DNA from: Candidatus Nitrosopelagicus sp.
GTDB taxonomy: Archaea > Thermoproteota > Nitrososphaeria > Nitrososphaerales > Nitrosopumilaceae
Direction of reading: 5' to 3'
NCBI GenBank assembly: GCA_028345965.1
Contig: JAOMEP010000010.1
Location: 1-39,714, forward strand
Length of the DNA: 39,714 nt
The notes below the pieces were generated by a model. The model saw only the letters and a program-made list of their open reading frames with translations. It searched no databases and was not told the origin of the DNA. The translations under genes and the position numbers were made by a program. Numbering within the stretch: the first letter of the stretch is position 1; each line of letters opens with the position of its first letter. Below, piece by piece: positions 8,020 through 15,810 of this stretch.

Positions 8020-9318
8020 TTAAATTCGTTCTATTATTGAATTAAAGTTCCATAATGAATTTTTTTGAGAATTTGGAGATTTTAAAATTCCTTTATCCTG
8101 TAATTTTCTAACAACTAAAGCAGAATATGCAGGAGCCCCAGTTGCACCAGGAGAATTATAGTTTACAATATGAAATGAATTATGTCCTTCACGTTCCATC
8201 ACATCAGAAATAAAATTTCCATCTGGAGAGATGACAGGAGTACGTATTCCTGCAGTTCCTTTTTTTGTGAAATAATCTGGTTTTAGTGATGGGATAAAAT
8301 TCATAACACGTTGAACCATGGCATCCTTTGATATTGAGCTCCTAAACTCATGTGAAATTAACGATAAGAAATCAGGATTGAGAAATAATTTTTTTGCACC
8401 ACCTGTCAATATTTCTCCTAATTTTGATATTGTAGATGGTATATCAGTTACAAAACCATCATATGTTTCAGGGGTAGGTACAGGCACAGCATTAGGGCCA
8501 ATCTCAGTAGTTCCATTTGCACGTTTAATCCAATGAGGATCAAGAAAAGGAAATTCAGGATGTCTTGCTACAGAGTAAATGTTTGTTTTTACAATATCAG
8601 CATAATTACTATCAGCTATCCAATATTCACCTCTAAAATGAAGATCAGAGTGAGATTGAAATAGATCAAATTCTTTTGCAATATCAAGTGAATTTCCACC
8701 AGAGCAATTAATTAAATAATTACATTCAATTGAAGTATTGTCTGTAAAATTTATTTGAATTATATTATCATTTATAATAAATGATTTAACATTTTTCTGA
8801 AAAAGAAATTCAGTTGAATTTTGGACAGATATTTTCTGTATTTCTTGTGTGAGTTTAGAATAATCAGTAGATACATCACTCTTACATAATAATCCAGAAT
8901 AACATTCAATGTTTTTTTCTTTTTGTTTTAATGCATTTGAATCAAGTAATGACAAACTATTTTCAGAAACACCATTTTGTATTCCCCATTTATGATATTT
9001 TTCTAGAGTTTTATGTTGTGTTTCGTCTAAAGCAACTTCTATAGTTCCAATCTCATTCCACGGAGACATTGTATTTGTCGCTAATGTTTTCCATAAATCA
9101 TGTGATACATGTGCGGATTTGGAAAAAATTTTTTTTGTTTCAGGATTTAGATAGAAAGGAGTATGAACAACTCCAGTATTTCGTCCACTAGTGTGTTTAG
9201 CAACATTGGATTCCTTTTCAATAACACATACACTGGAATCATAAAGATTTGAAATCCAGTACGAAATTGTGGTGCCTAGAATTCCTCCACCGATAATTGC
9301 AATATCAAATTTTTTCAA
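8020..9318 (-). CDS. lhgO: FAD-dependent oxidoreductase, L-2-hydroxyglutarate oxidase-like
   Basis: A DAO-superfamily flavoprotein of 432 residues. The N-terminal IIGGGILGTTISYW (residues 8-21) is the FAD dinucleotide-binding motif and SGRNTGVVHTPFY (about residues 44-56) is characteristic of the LhgO branch. The C-terminal segment NYNSPGATGAPAYSALVV closes the FAD site. LhgO enzymes oxidise L-2-hydroxyglutarate to 2-oxoglutarate and pass electrons to the quinone pool. The start appears to be TTG at 9316-9318, with an AT-rich box at about 9338-9352. It lies near korAB and a D-2-hydroxyacid dehydrogenase, which fits a 2-oxoglutarate-related role. The exact substrate is inferred from family resemblance; a related 2-hydroxyacid or glycerol-3-phosphate-like oxidase is the alternative. 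Confidence 0.8.
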   Translation of the reverse strand: MKKFDIAIIGGGILGTTISYWISNLYDSSVCVIEKESNVAKHTSGRNTGVVHTPFYLNPETKKIFSKSAHVSHDLWKTLATNTMSPWNEIGTIEVALDETQHKTLEKYHKWGIQNGVSENSLSLLDSNALKQKEKNIECYSGLLCKSDVSTDYSKLTQEIQKISVQNSTEFLFQKNVKSFIINDNIIQINFTDNTSIECNYLINCSGGNSLDIAKEFDLFQSHSDLHFRGEYWIADSNYADIVKTNIYSVARHPEFPFLDPHWIKRANGTTEIGPNAVPVPTPETYDGFVTDIPSTISKLGEILTGGAKKLFLNPDFLSLISHEFRSSISKDAMVQRVMNFIPSLKPDYFTKKGTAGIRTPVISPDGNFISDVMEREGHNSFHIVNYNSPGATGAPAYSALVVRKLQDKGILKSPNSQKNSLWNFNSIIERI

Positions 9319-9356
9319 TATTACTGATCAGATTCGCTTGAATTTTAAATTAAAGA

Positions 9357-9458
9357 TGGCGCCGAGAGAGAGATTTGAACTCTCGATCCCTTGCGAGAAC
9401 GTGCTTTATGGTTTAAACATTTCCAGGCACGCGCCCTACCAGGCTAGGCGACCTCGGC
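9357..9458 (-). tRNA. tRNA-Ser(GGA) with a short intron
   Basis: The minus strand folds into a class II tRNA. The acceptor GCCGAGG pairs with UCUCGGC; the D arm has a 3-bp stem and an AGCCUGGUA-type loop; the anticodon stem CGUGC/GCACG is perfect. A variable arm (UCUC-GCAA-GGGA) and a T arm GAGAG/CUCUC with loop UUCAAAU follow. The anticodon loop spans 22 nt instead of 7: C32 U33 then GGA (9422-9424), and a probable 15-nt intron after position 37 (9406-9420). Part of the intron (CCA) can pair with U33-G35, as expected for a bulge-helix-bulge splice site. The discriminator G at 9360 is followed directly by CCA at 9357-9359, so the 3' end may be genome-encoded. Confidence 0.9.
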
Positions 9459-9513
9459 ATTAGCTTTCGCTAAATAATAATTCAATAGTGATTATAAAAA
9501 TGCATTATATGAT

Positions 9514-9960
9514 TTATTTGAAAACATGAATTATTACAATTTTTTCTATTATACTTCCATCAAGTGTAATAGCTTTTGATGTAATTTTGTATGTACCTTC
9601 CAGTATATGATCACCATTATTTTTTATTTGATCCCAAACAAAAGATACCTCTTCATGTGAATCAAGTTTAGAAACTACTTGAGAGGATATTGGTGAAAAA
9701 ATATGTATGCTGTCTAGTTGTTTTATTATTAATCCATAAGACGTATCAGGAAATTTGAGTTCATCAGTACCTGAATTGATGATTGTGATTGAAATTGGTT
9801 CCCCTAATGTGAAATTAGTTTTTTCCGTAACAATAGATAATGATGTACCATCAACGTAAACCAATTGATCTTCTACTCCATATTCATACAAAATTATTCC
9901 AAAAATTGGTCCAGATATAACACCAACAATTATTGCAAAAAGTAATCCTTTTGGAAACAA
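9514..9960 (-). CDS. Membrane-anchored BsuPI-like domain protein
   Basis: A 148-residue protein. Residues 5-25 (GLLFAIIVGVISGPIFGIIL) form an N-terminal membrane helix or uncleaved signal, leaving an extracytoplasmic domain. That domain resembles the intracellular proteinase inhibitor BsuPI fold: FTLGEPISITIINSGTDEL, a Phe-Pro strand, then FVWDQIKNNGDHILEGTYKI, where GTY is a usual end motif. The family is an immunoglobulin-like beta sandwich. A peptidase-inhibiting role is not shown here, and the outward location suggests cell-surface binding. The start is ATG 9960, three bases after the truB stop on the same strand, so it may be read from the ribosomal operon; tRNA-Ser follows. Confidence 0.6.
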   Translation of the reverse strand: MFPKGLLFAIIVGVISGPIFGIILYEYGVEDQLVYVDGTSLSIVTEKTNFTLGEPISITIINSGTDELKFPDTSYGLIIKQLDSIHIFSPISSQVVSKLDSHEEVSFVWDQIKNNGDHILEGTYKITSKAITLDGSIIEKIVIIHVFK

Positions 9961-9963
9961 TTT

Positions 9964-10959
9964 TTATTCTTTTTTTGGTGTGCTGGTACGCCAGTTTTTT
10001 GGATAAGTATTTGGTTTCATAATAATTCGTTTTGTTTGAAAAGCATATCCTTTTGTTAGATCTTTTATTTCGTTTTCAGATAAAAGAGATTCAGCCAATG
10101 CAACAATCTCACCTTTTTGAGAATAAATTGCAACTAGATCACCTTTTTGTAAATATGGAGAAATTTGTAGGACTCCAGGTATTGCTAACTGTGCACCATG
10201 GCACATAGAATCTATTGCAGAATCACGAATAACCACAGATTTTATTTCACTAAATGTTTCTTCTACAGGTCTAATAATTTTCATAAGTTTTGATTCATCT
10301 TTATTTTCTTTCCATGTTGCATATGCATCTGCTAGCTGATGCATAGTAACAAGATTTTCTTCATTGAATTGATGTACACGTGAACGACGTAATTCTATCA
10401 TAGAACCGCCAGGTCCAAGTATTTCACCCATATCATAATATAATTTTCGAATGTAAGTTCCTGCTTCACATAATACTCTTAACAAAACTAGACGTTCTTT
10501 TTGTTCTAATAACTCCAATTCATAGATGGTTCTACTTCGAGTTTGTCTTACTACAGCAGAACGTTGTGGTGGTTTTTGAAATATTTCACCACGAAATAAT
10601 TGAAGTATTTGCTCAAGTTTTTCTTTAGATGGTAACGAGTGTAATCTGCCTAATGCATGATATTCTTTTGGACCTAGCAATAATACTCCAAGAGCTTTTG
10701 TGCCCTCACCTAAACCAAGAGGTAAAACACCTGAAACTTGCGGATCAAGTGTTCCGCTATGACCAGCTTTAGGAATTTCTAAAATTCTTTTTGCCCAAGC
10801 TACTACTTCATGACTTGTAGGTCCAGGAGGTTTATCAATCAAAATTAGACCATACTCTAAAAGTTGCTCAATAGTTCTTTTGTTATAATATGTACCGTGC
10901 TCAGGATTAGTCATATCCTCATCAATTTTTACAAGATTTTCAAGTTGTTTTAGAGTCAA
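9964..10959 (-). CDS. truB: tRNA/rRNA pseudouridine synthase, Cbf5/TruB family
   Basis: Cbf5 is the catalytic subunit of archaeal H/ACA ribonucleoproteins, acting with L7Ae, Nop10 and Gar1, and can also modify tRNA U55. The catalytic motif HSGTLDPQVSGVLP has the nucleophile D72. KPPGPTSHEVVAW and the GTYIRKLYYD motif are typical. The C-terminal 80 residues (QLAIPGVLQISPYLQKGDLVA...) are a PUA RNA-binding domain. The 331-residue length is normal for archaeal Cbf5. The start is TTG, overlapping the cmk stop as TTGA, so translation is probably coupled. The Pus10 gene, whose T-loop function overlaps, is also in this window but frameshifted. Confidence 0.93.
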   Translation of the reverse strand: MTLKQLENLVKIDEDMTNPEHGTYYNKRTIEQLLEYGLILIDKPPGPTSHEVVAWAKRILEIPKAGHSGTLDPQVSGVLPLGLGEGTKALGVLLLGPKEYHALGRLHSLPSKEKLEQILQLFRGEIFQKPPQRSAVVRQTRSRTIYELELLEQKERLVLLRVLCEAGTYIRKLYYDMGEILGPGGSMIELRRSRVHQFNEENLVTMHQLADAYATWKENKDESKLMKIIRPVEETFSEIKSVVIRDSAIDSMCHGAQLAIPGVLQISPYLQKGDLVAIYSQKGEIVALAESLLSENEIKDLTKGYAFQTKRIIMKPNTYPKNWRTSTPKKE

Positions 10960-11516
10960 AGTAATTCTCTCACAGTTGATTTTGCAATTTCTAATACTTG
11001 CTCTGCATTTATTCCATCAGTTTGGATTATTTTATTAAAAACTGAAAGATCATCTCCAAATTCAAAGTTGTAGAGATTTTTGTAGATTGCTTTATTTTCA
11101 TTGAATCTTTTGTTGACAACTTCCAGTGCAGAGGATTCGTCCATATTATCACGATTCTGCATACGTTTTGCACTATTTTCTACAGTTCCATTTAACCATA
11201 ATTTTATTCCACTGTCAATTAACCAAGGAAGTGTATAACTAGTAATTACAACATCACCTTTTTCAAATAGTTGGATTAATTTTTCATCAACTTTCCTATC
11301 AAATTCTGAATTTTCTTTTCTTTGATTAAGAAATTTCATTCCATCTTCAGTATCCCACCAATCATCTCCACTAGAGGAAAATCCTTGTTCACTTGCAAGT
11401 TCTTTTAAGATATCTCCGCCGCTAAGATAATTTAGATTGAATTCTTTTGCAAGTCCTTTTGCTACCGTAGTCTTTCCAATAGCAGGAGGACCAGACACTA
11501 CAATCGATTTTGACAA
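10956..11516 (-). CDS. cmk: Cytidylate kinase (archaeal type)
   Basis: Phosphorylates CMP/dCMP with ATP in pyrimidine nucleotide metabolism. The 186-residue protein has an N-terminal P-loop GPPAIGKTT (residues 9-17) followed by the LNYLSGGDILKELA segment typical of short archaeal Cmk. A later basic lid region (NRDNMDESSALEVVNKRFNEN) fits as well. The start is TTG at 11514-11516, immediately after the DUF106 stop with no gap. It sits between DUF106 and truB, the usual archaeal spc-operon tail, but with no eL34 or eL14 gene between as seen in many other archaea. Confidence 0.88.
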   Translation of the reverse strand: MSKSIVVSGPPAIGKTTVAKGLAKEFNLNYLSGGDILKELASEQGFSSSGDDWWDTEDGMKFLNQRKENSEFDRKVDEKLIQLFEKGDVVITSYTLPWLIDSGIKLWLNGTVENSAKRMQNRDNMDESSALEVVNKRFNENKAIYKNLYNFEFGDDLSVFNKIIQTDGINAEQVLEIAKSTVRELL

Positions 11517-12137
11517 TTATCCTAAATCCATTTGTGTTTTAGTTAGTTTCATAATGAGCCCACTAAATGCAATGGATGATAGGAAATACCAGGCCCACAA
11601 GTATAGTGCATTTTCTTCACCACAGTACAGTCCTTCTTCAACTTTGATGGCAGTACATGTTAGTTCAAACCAATCACCAGGAATGACATTTAGCGGAATT
11701 GGTGAAACTGCAACGGTGTATGAAAATAATTGTGGAAGTACAAAATAAAAAATCAACATTAACGGAATGATTGTGATCATCATAGGTCGTATGTTCATCT
11801 GCATCATTTCCATATTCATTTTGTTCATGTAGGCAGATTTTTTGTTTGCAGTTGCAATTCTTGCTTGATCCTTTGATCTAAATGCAGCCATTCGTTCTTT
11901 TTGCCATGCTCTTACTTCTTTTGTGATTCGTCTCTGTTTTACTTGATCAACCATCTTGCGTCGAATTGAAGAATTGATTAAGTTTAGTGCAATTCCAAAT
12001 CCAGCAACTGCGAGCATAGACAAAATTATACCTTTTATCATTGGATCATCACTGCCCAGTGGACCTTCTCTCATGCCAAAGAAATCCATTTGAAGAAATA
12101 CTGCATCAATAAAGTGTAACATGAAATTTAGTTCCAT
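11517..12137 (-). CDS. DUF106 membrane protein (archaeal Oxa1/YidC-like insertase)
   Basis: A 206-residue integral membrane protein of the DUF106/EMC3/TMCO1 group, regarded as the archaeal Oxa1-superfamily insertase that helps insert membrane proteins alongside SecY. A first membrane helix (GIILSMLAVAGFGIALNLI, about residues 35-53) is followed by a positively charged cytoplasmic coiled coil with Met-rich patches (KKSAYMNKMNMEMMQMNIRP). Two further helices follow (ITIIPLMLIFYFVLPQLF and LYLWAWYFLSSIAFSGLIM). The gene lies in the secY-adk-DUF106-cmk order known from archaea. It starts at ATG 12137, overlapping the end of adkA by one base. Confidence 0.85.
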   Translation of the reverse strand: MELNFMLHFIDAVFLQMDFFGMREGPLGSDDPMIKGIILSMLAVAGFGIALNLINSSIRRKMVDQVKQRRITKEVRAWQKERMAAFRSKDQARIATANKKSAYMNKMNMEMMQMNIRPMMITIIPLMLIFYFVLPQLFSYTVAVSPIPLNVIPGDWFELTCTAIKVEEGLYCGEENALYLWAWYFLSSIAFSGLIMKLTKTQMDLG

Positions 12138-12721
12138 TAAGCACCAACACCTATTGCATCTATTACATTTTGCGCTGCTTCATCAATTTTCCCCTCATTG
12201 TTTAGTATAACTTTGAGTGGAGAGCCAGATAAAACAGAACAACTTGCCAACATTGCATCTTGTACTGCGAGTTCCTTTTTTATTGCTTCTATTGAAATTT
12301 TATCCCGATTTCGAGTATCATCTTTCATTCTGCGATTGTAAATCTCTTCAGGTCTTGCAGAAATTGCAATAAGATGTGTCGGTTCAAGAATTTGAATTAC
12401 ATGGTATGGGAGACCAGGATAAAAACCCTCATCGGTAGAAATGAATGCATGTGTATCAATAAACACTACATCATCAGTTAATTCAGATATTTTTGTAGCT
12501 GCTTGTTTTTGTAAATCTTTTTGCTGAGAAACTGGTAAATGTCTGAGATTATCCCTATCAGAAACTTCACTGTTTTCTGCTTCACCCATCATTACAGTTC
12601 CGTAACTATGTACACTAGCACAATGTTTTTCTGCATTTATCAATTCGACAATACGTGTAACTAGAGAAGTTTTCCCTACACCCGGGATTCCAACTATTAC
12701 GACTTTTTTACGTTCTACCAA
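12137..12721 (-). CDS. adkA: Adenylate kinase (archaeal AdkA)
   Basis: Interconverts AMP, ADP and ATP. It has the P-loop GIPGVGKTSL about ten residues in, the AEKHCASVHSYGTVMMGEA segment and HLPVSQQKDLQKQAA typical of archaeal trimeric adenylate kinases; length is about 194 residues. The frame is open to a GTG at 12730, but the TTG at 12719-12721 (MVERKKVVIVG) is the likelier start because it gives the usual N-terminus. Either way the gene overlaps the end of secY by more than ten bases. Its place directly after secY is the conserved archaeal arrangement. Confidence 0.9.
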   Translation of the reverse strand: MVERKKVVIVGIPGVGKTSLVTRIVELINAEKHCASVHSYGTVMMGEAENSEVSDRDNLRHLPVSQQKDLQKQAATKISELTDDVVFIDTHAFISTDEGFYPGLPYHVIQILEPTHLIAISARPEEIYNRRMKDDTRNRDKISIEAIKKELAVQDAMLASCSVLSGSPLKVILNNEGKIDEAAQNVIDAIGVGA

Positions 12722-14138
12722 GTAAAGCACCTAACCGTGGCATGACAACTTCCACCTGTTCTTTTACTAATTGGTTATAGTAATTAATTAGAATATCTAC
12801 AGAAAGCAAAATTCCAATTCCGGTACCGAATACACCTAATACATCTGAAACACCTGCAATCAATCCAAGAATTGCAGAACCGATTATTGTAACTGATGGA
12901 ATGTATCTATTGAGTAAAGTTTCAATTGGTTTGTTTGAACGTCTGAATCCTGGTACTTGTACATCTGCATCCAAAAGATTTTGTGCTGCTTTCTTTGGAG
13001 AAAGTCCACCAAGCTCTACCCATAATCTTCCAAAGACAATTACAATTCCAATCATAAATATGACATATCCGACAGCTCGTATAGGATCCTGTGCTGCCAA
13101 ATCTAAACCTCTTGGAGGAGTTATGAAGTAAACAATACCACCAATCGGGGATGACGGACTTGTAGGATCAAATTGTCCCAAAATATTCAAAAACACATTA
13201 TTATTCCGCGGGTTGAATTGCGACCAGAACATTTGTCCAATAAACACAGCATTTGCAGTTAATGCAGATGCCAAAATAACAGGAATGTTTGAAACATACA
13301 TCATCTTAATTGGGTAAGTTGCTGCAAATCCTCTATACTTTGTAGAAACAATTGGAATTTCTACCTTCATACCTTGAGTGTATACAAGTATTGCAAGAAT
13401 TCCTGCAGTTAAGAACAAGCCAAAGACACTCGGCAGTTGATTAGACCGGAACAACGCATCTGCTACATCCCCATATGCAGCCATTTGACCAATGAATGGG
13501 AAGACACCAACTGCACCACCATCACCTGCAGGCATCGGACTGAACAAACTCCAAAGAATTTGTTGAGCAACTCCAGCCATAATGAAGATACTAATTCCAC
13601 TACCTAGACCCCATCCTTTTTGGATAGTTTCATCTAGGAACATTACAATTACAGACGCACCCATCAGCTGCCCTATCAGTATGTACAGCACCGTGGGCTC
13701 TGTAATTCCAGGTCCATAAACAGCAATTGCATATACAATTGATTCAGCTACGATTACAATGTAAGTTACAAGTTTTGTAGCAGTTTGAAATACACCACGT
13801 TCCGCAGGATTTTTGAAATCAAATTTCAAAATATCAGAACCACGAAGTAATTGCATTAACAAGCCACCAGTAACAATTGGTCCAATACCTAATTCAACAA
13901 GAGAACCTTGAGCGGAAGCAAAAATTACTCTTGCAAATGCTAAGAAATCAAATTCAGGTGCAGTTGCACCAAATAGTGGAGTTTGACCCATTACCAGATA
14001 GATTACCAAACAACCAGAAGTCCATAAAATTTTTTGTTGCAATGGAATTTTCTTTTTTGGTTTTGGAACTTGAGGAATGTAAGGTTCAGCCTTGGCTACA
14101 ATTTTTCGTATAGTTTCAGTTAGTGTTCCTTCAGCCAT
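12708..14138 (-). CDS. secY: Preprotein translocase subunit SecY
   Basis: The channel-forming subunit of the Sec translocon, homologous to Sec61 alpha, working with SecE (also in this window at 25413) in the cytoplasmic membrane. The 476-residue protein has about ten hydrophobic helices. Recognisable parts are the plug region near GATAPEFDFLAFARVIFAS, GPIVTGGLLMQLLRG (helix 2), GSGISIFIMAGVAQQILWS and the cytoplasmic loop with GMKVEIPIVSTKYRG before helix 7. The start, ATG 14138, overlaps the uL15 stop by eight bases. The gene belongs to the ribosomal protein operon begun by uL18. Confidence 0.96.
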   Translation of the reverse strand: MAEGTLTETIRKIVAKAEPYIPQVPKPKKKIPLQQKILWTSGCLVIYLVMGQTPLFGATAPEFDFLAFARVIFASAQGSLVELGIGPIVTGGLLMQLLRGSDILKFDFKNPAERGVFQTATKLVTYIVIVAESIVYAIAVYGPGITEPTVLYILIGQLMGASVIVMFLDETIQKGWGLGSGISIFIMAGVAQQILWSLFSPMPAGDGGAVGVFPFIGQMAAYGDVADALFRSNQLPSVFGLFLTAGILAILVYTQGMKVEIPIVSTKYRGFAATYPIKMMYVSNIPVILASALTANAVFIGQMFWSQFNPRNNNVFLNILGQFDPTSPSSPIGGIVYFITPPRGLDLAAQDPIRAVGYVIFMIGIVIVFGRLWVELGGLSPKKAAQNLLDADVQVPGFRRSNKPIETLLNRYIPSVTIIGSAILGLIAGVSDVLGVFGTGIGILLSVDILINYYNQLVKEQVEVVMPRLGALLGRT

Positions 14139-14610
14139 CGTTGTTTTCTACATCTTCAGTTTTTTCTTGTGATTTTTCTTCAGTTTTTTGAATAGGGAGA
14201 ATTACTTCACCACCTGCTTGTTTTACTTTTTCAATTGCAGAAGGTGTTGCATTTTTTACTTTTATTGTGTATGCTGTATTAATTTGGCCTCCACCAAGTA
14301 ATTTTTCAATTTTAAGTGATTCTAAATCTAAAGTATTTTTTGAATTTTCAGATTTTCCAGATTTGGTAAATAAATCATTCAAGTCTCTAACATTTATCCA
14401 AACTTTTGTAATACTTGGATGTGGAGAATGAGTTCCTTCATGGCCAAAATGATCTTGATCTTCTTTAATTACAGTACTTGCGAGATGTTTGAGATGTCCA
14501 GAACGTCCTAGTCCACCTTTATGGCCAAAAGATCTGTGTTGTGCAACTTGTCCCCAACCCATGTGTCTTCCACCTCTAAGTCTTCTAGTTTTTCTTAATC
14601 TTGTTGCCAT
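14131..14610 (-). CDS. rpl15: Ribosomal protein uL15
   Basis: A large-subunit ribosomal protein of 159 residues. The N-terminus (TRLRKTRRLRGGRHMGWGQ) and the Gly/His-rich segment HRSFGHKGGLGRSGHLKH are the RNA-binding extension of archaeal uL15. The C-terminal part (KLLGGGQINTAYTIKV...AIEKVKQAGGEVILP) is the usual globular domain, and a Glu/Lys-rich tail follows. It starts at ATG 14610, one base after the uL30 stop, and overlaps secY, as in other archaeal spc operons. Confidence 0.95.
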   Translation of the reverse strand: MATRLRKTRRLRGGRHMGWGQVAQHRSFGHKGGLGRSGHLKHLASTVIKEDQDHFGHEGTHSPHPSITKVWINVRDLNDLFTKSGKSENSKNTLDLESLKIEKLLGGGQINTAYTIKVKNATPSAIEKVKQAGGEVILPIQKTEEKSQEKTEDVENNDG

Positions 14611-14611
14611 T

Positions 14612-15079
14612 TTACATCATCCTCTTTACAATAACTAAAAGTTCTTTGTTATGACCTAAAACACCTTTTTGACCATAGAGCTTTTTACAACTTCTTTTGA
14701 AACCATGTCTTGGAGGATCCAATGCAAACCAAGGTTTTAGAGGTTTTAATTTCGAAAGTGAGGTTTTGCCTTCTGCTAATGCAGAGGCTAGTTCATCAAC
14801 AGATTTGTATCCTAATGCAGTAATATCTTCAGAATTGATTTTCTTATAGCCAGATTTTCGTGCCTTTTTATCTAAAAGTTCTTTTGCTGTTTCAACATCA
14901 AGTTCTTGCCAAGCAACATAATGTTGAACCTTTCTTAGCATTCCAATAGTATTGTCTATTTCAGGAATAATTACAGCACGGTGTTTCTTTTCTAATTTTA
15001 ATAAATTCATTGTAGTAGTAGCCCAATAAGGTACATCAGCGGTTCCACTAATTCTTACAACAAGATATGCTTTAGACAT
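14612..15079 (-). CDS. rpl30: Ribosomal protein uL30
   Basis: Large-subunit ribosomal protein of 155 residues. AYLVVRISGTADVPYWATTTMN at the start is the uL30 beta-strand core with the archaeal extension, and PPRHGFKRSCKKLYGQKG near the end is the typical archaeal tail. The frame is open to an ATG at 15115, but that start would lie inside uS5. The internal ATG at 15077-15079, five bases past the uS5 stop, gives the standard MSKAYLVVRI N-terminus and is preferred. Confidence 0.94.
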   Translation of the reverse strand: MSKAYLVVRISGTADVPYWATTTMNLLKLEKKHRAVIIPEIDNTIGMLRKVQHYVAWQELDVETAKELLDKKARKSGYKKINSEDITALGYKSVDELASALAEGKTSLSKLKPLKPWFALDPPRHGFKRSCKKLYGQKGVLGHNKELLVIVKRMM

Positions 15080-15084
15080 GATAA

Positions 15085-15810
15085 TTACCCTTGGCTGAAT
15101 GTCTGTCGTAGACATTCAAGCAATGCTTTTGATGTTGAATTCATTGTTGCAGTAGAACCATTTGTATGAGTCCATGCATCTTTTACACCTGCTAATTTTA
15201 ATAAATTACGAATTTTTCCACCTGCAACGAGTCCTAAGCCTCTTGGACCAGGTAAAATTTCAATTGTTACACTTCCACCTTTACCTTTAACGGTAAATGG
15301 TACCGAATGTTTTTGATCACATCTACATTCCCAACTTCCGCATCCAAGTTTAATTGGACTGACATTTAGAAATGCAGCGTTGTTTGCTTTTTCAATTGCA
15401 ATTCTCATTTGTTTTGATTTTCCAAGACCAATTCCAAGCCAACCATTTTGATTGCCTGCTGCAACCAGAGCTTTGAATCTTGTAGACTGACCGTTTGGAG
15501 TCATCTTTTGAATTAAACCAACATCAATAACTTCAGTTTTTAAATCAGGTAATAATTTTTTAATGATTCCTGCTTCTTGTATACGTAAACCTTTTTCATA
15601 AATTTCTTCCATAGTAGTGATTTCACCAGACGCAACTTTTTTTCCTAACATTGTTTTTGGTTCCCACACTTCAACGACTGGTTCACGTCTTGGTCTTCTT
15701 GGTCTATCACCTTGGCGACCACCTCTACCTCCAGGTCCACCAGGTCTACCAGGTCTACCTCCAGGTCCACCAGGTCTACCTTGTTGACGTTGTGGTGCAG
15801 ATTGACTCAT
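15085..15810 (-). CDS. rps5: Ribosomal protein uS5 with an Arg/Gly/Pro-rich N-terminal extension
   Basis: Small-subunit protein involved in decoding accuracy. Residues 45 onward match archaeal uS5: VWEPKTMLGKKVASGEI, then IDVGLIQKMTPNGQSTRFKALV, GLGKSKQMRIAIEKAN and LLKLAGVKDAWTHTNGST. Residues 1-43 are an unusual extension, QQGRPGGPGGRPGRPGGPGG followed by a Arg-rich stretch, encoded by a 30-bp tandem repeat (15721-15780). The extension is low-complexity, strongly basic and probably disordered, resembling RGG-type RNA-binding tails. The start ATG 15810 overlaps the uL18 stop by four bases. Confidence 0.94.
   Translation of the reverse strand: MSQSAPQRQQGRPGGPGGRPGRPGGPGGRGGRQGDRPRRPRREPVVEVWEPKTMLGKKVASGEITTMEEIYEKGLRIQEAGIIKKLLPDLKTEVIDVGLIQKMTPNGQSTRFKALVAAGNQNGWLGIGLGKSKQMRIAIEKANNAAFLNVSPIKLGCGSWECRCDQKHSVPFTVKGKGGSVTIEILPGPRGLGLVAGGKIRNLLKLAGVKDAWTHTNGSTATMNSTSKALLECLRQTFSQG
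15721..15780. repeat. 30-bp tandem repeat in rps5
   Basis: Two adjacent 30-bp copies, 15721-15750 and 15751-15780, differ at only two bases. They encode the GRPGGPGG-type repeats of the uS5 N-terminus, are in frame (ten codons each) and probably arose by tandem duplication. Confidence 0.8.

Noticed and set aside
9269-9463. Plus-strand ORF of 64 residues with Arg-rich C-terminus
   Set aside because: It is read through the complement of tRNA-Ser; the translated APRERFELS-type sequence is the usual artefact of a tRNA gene.
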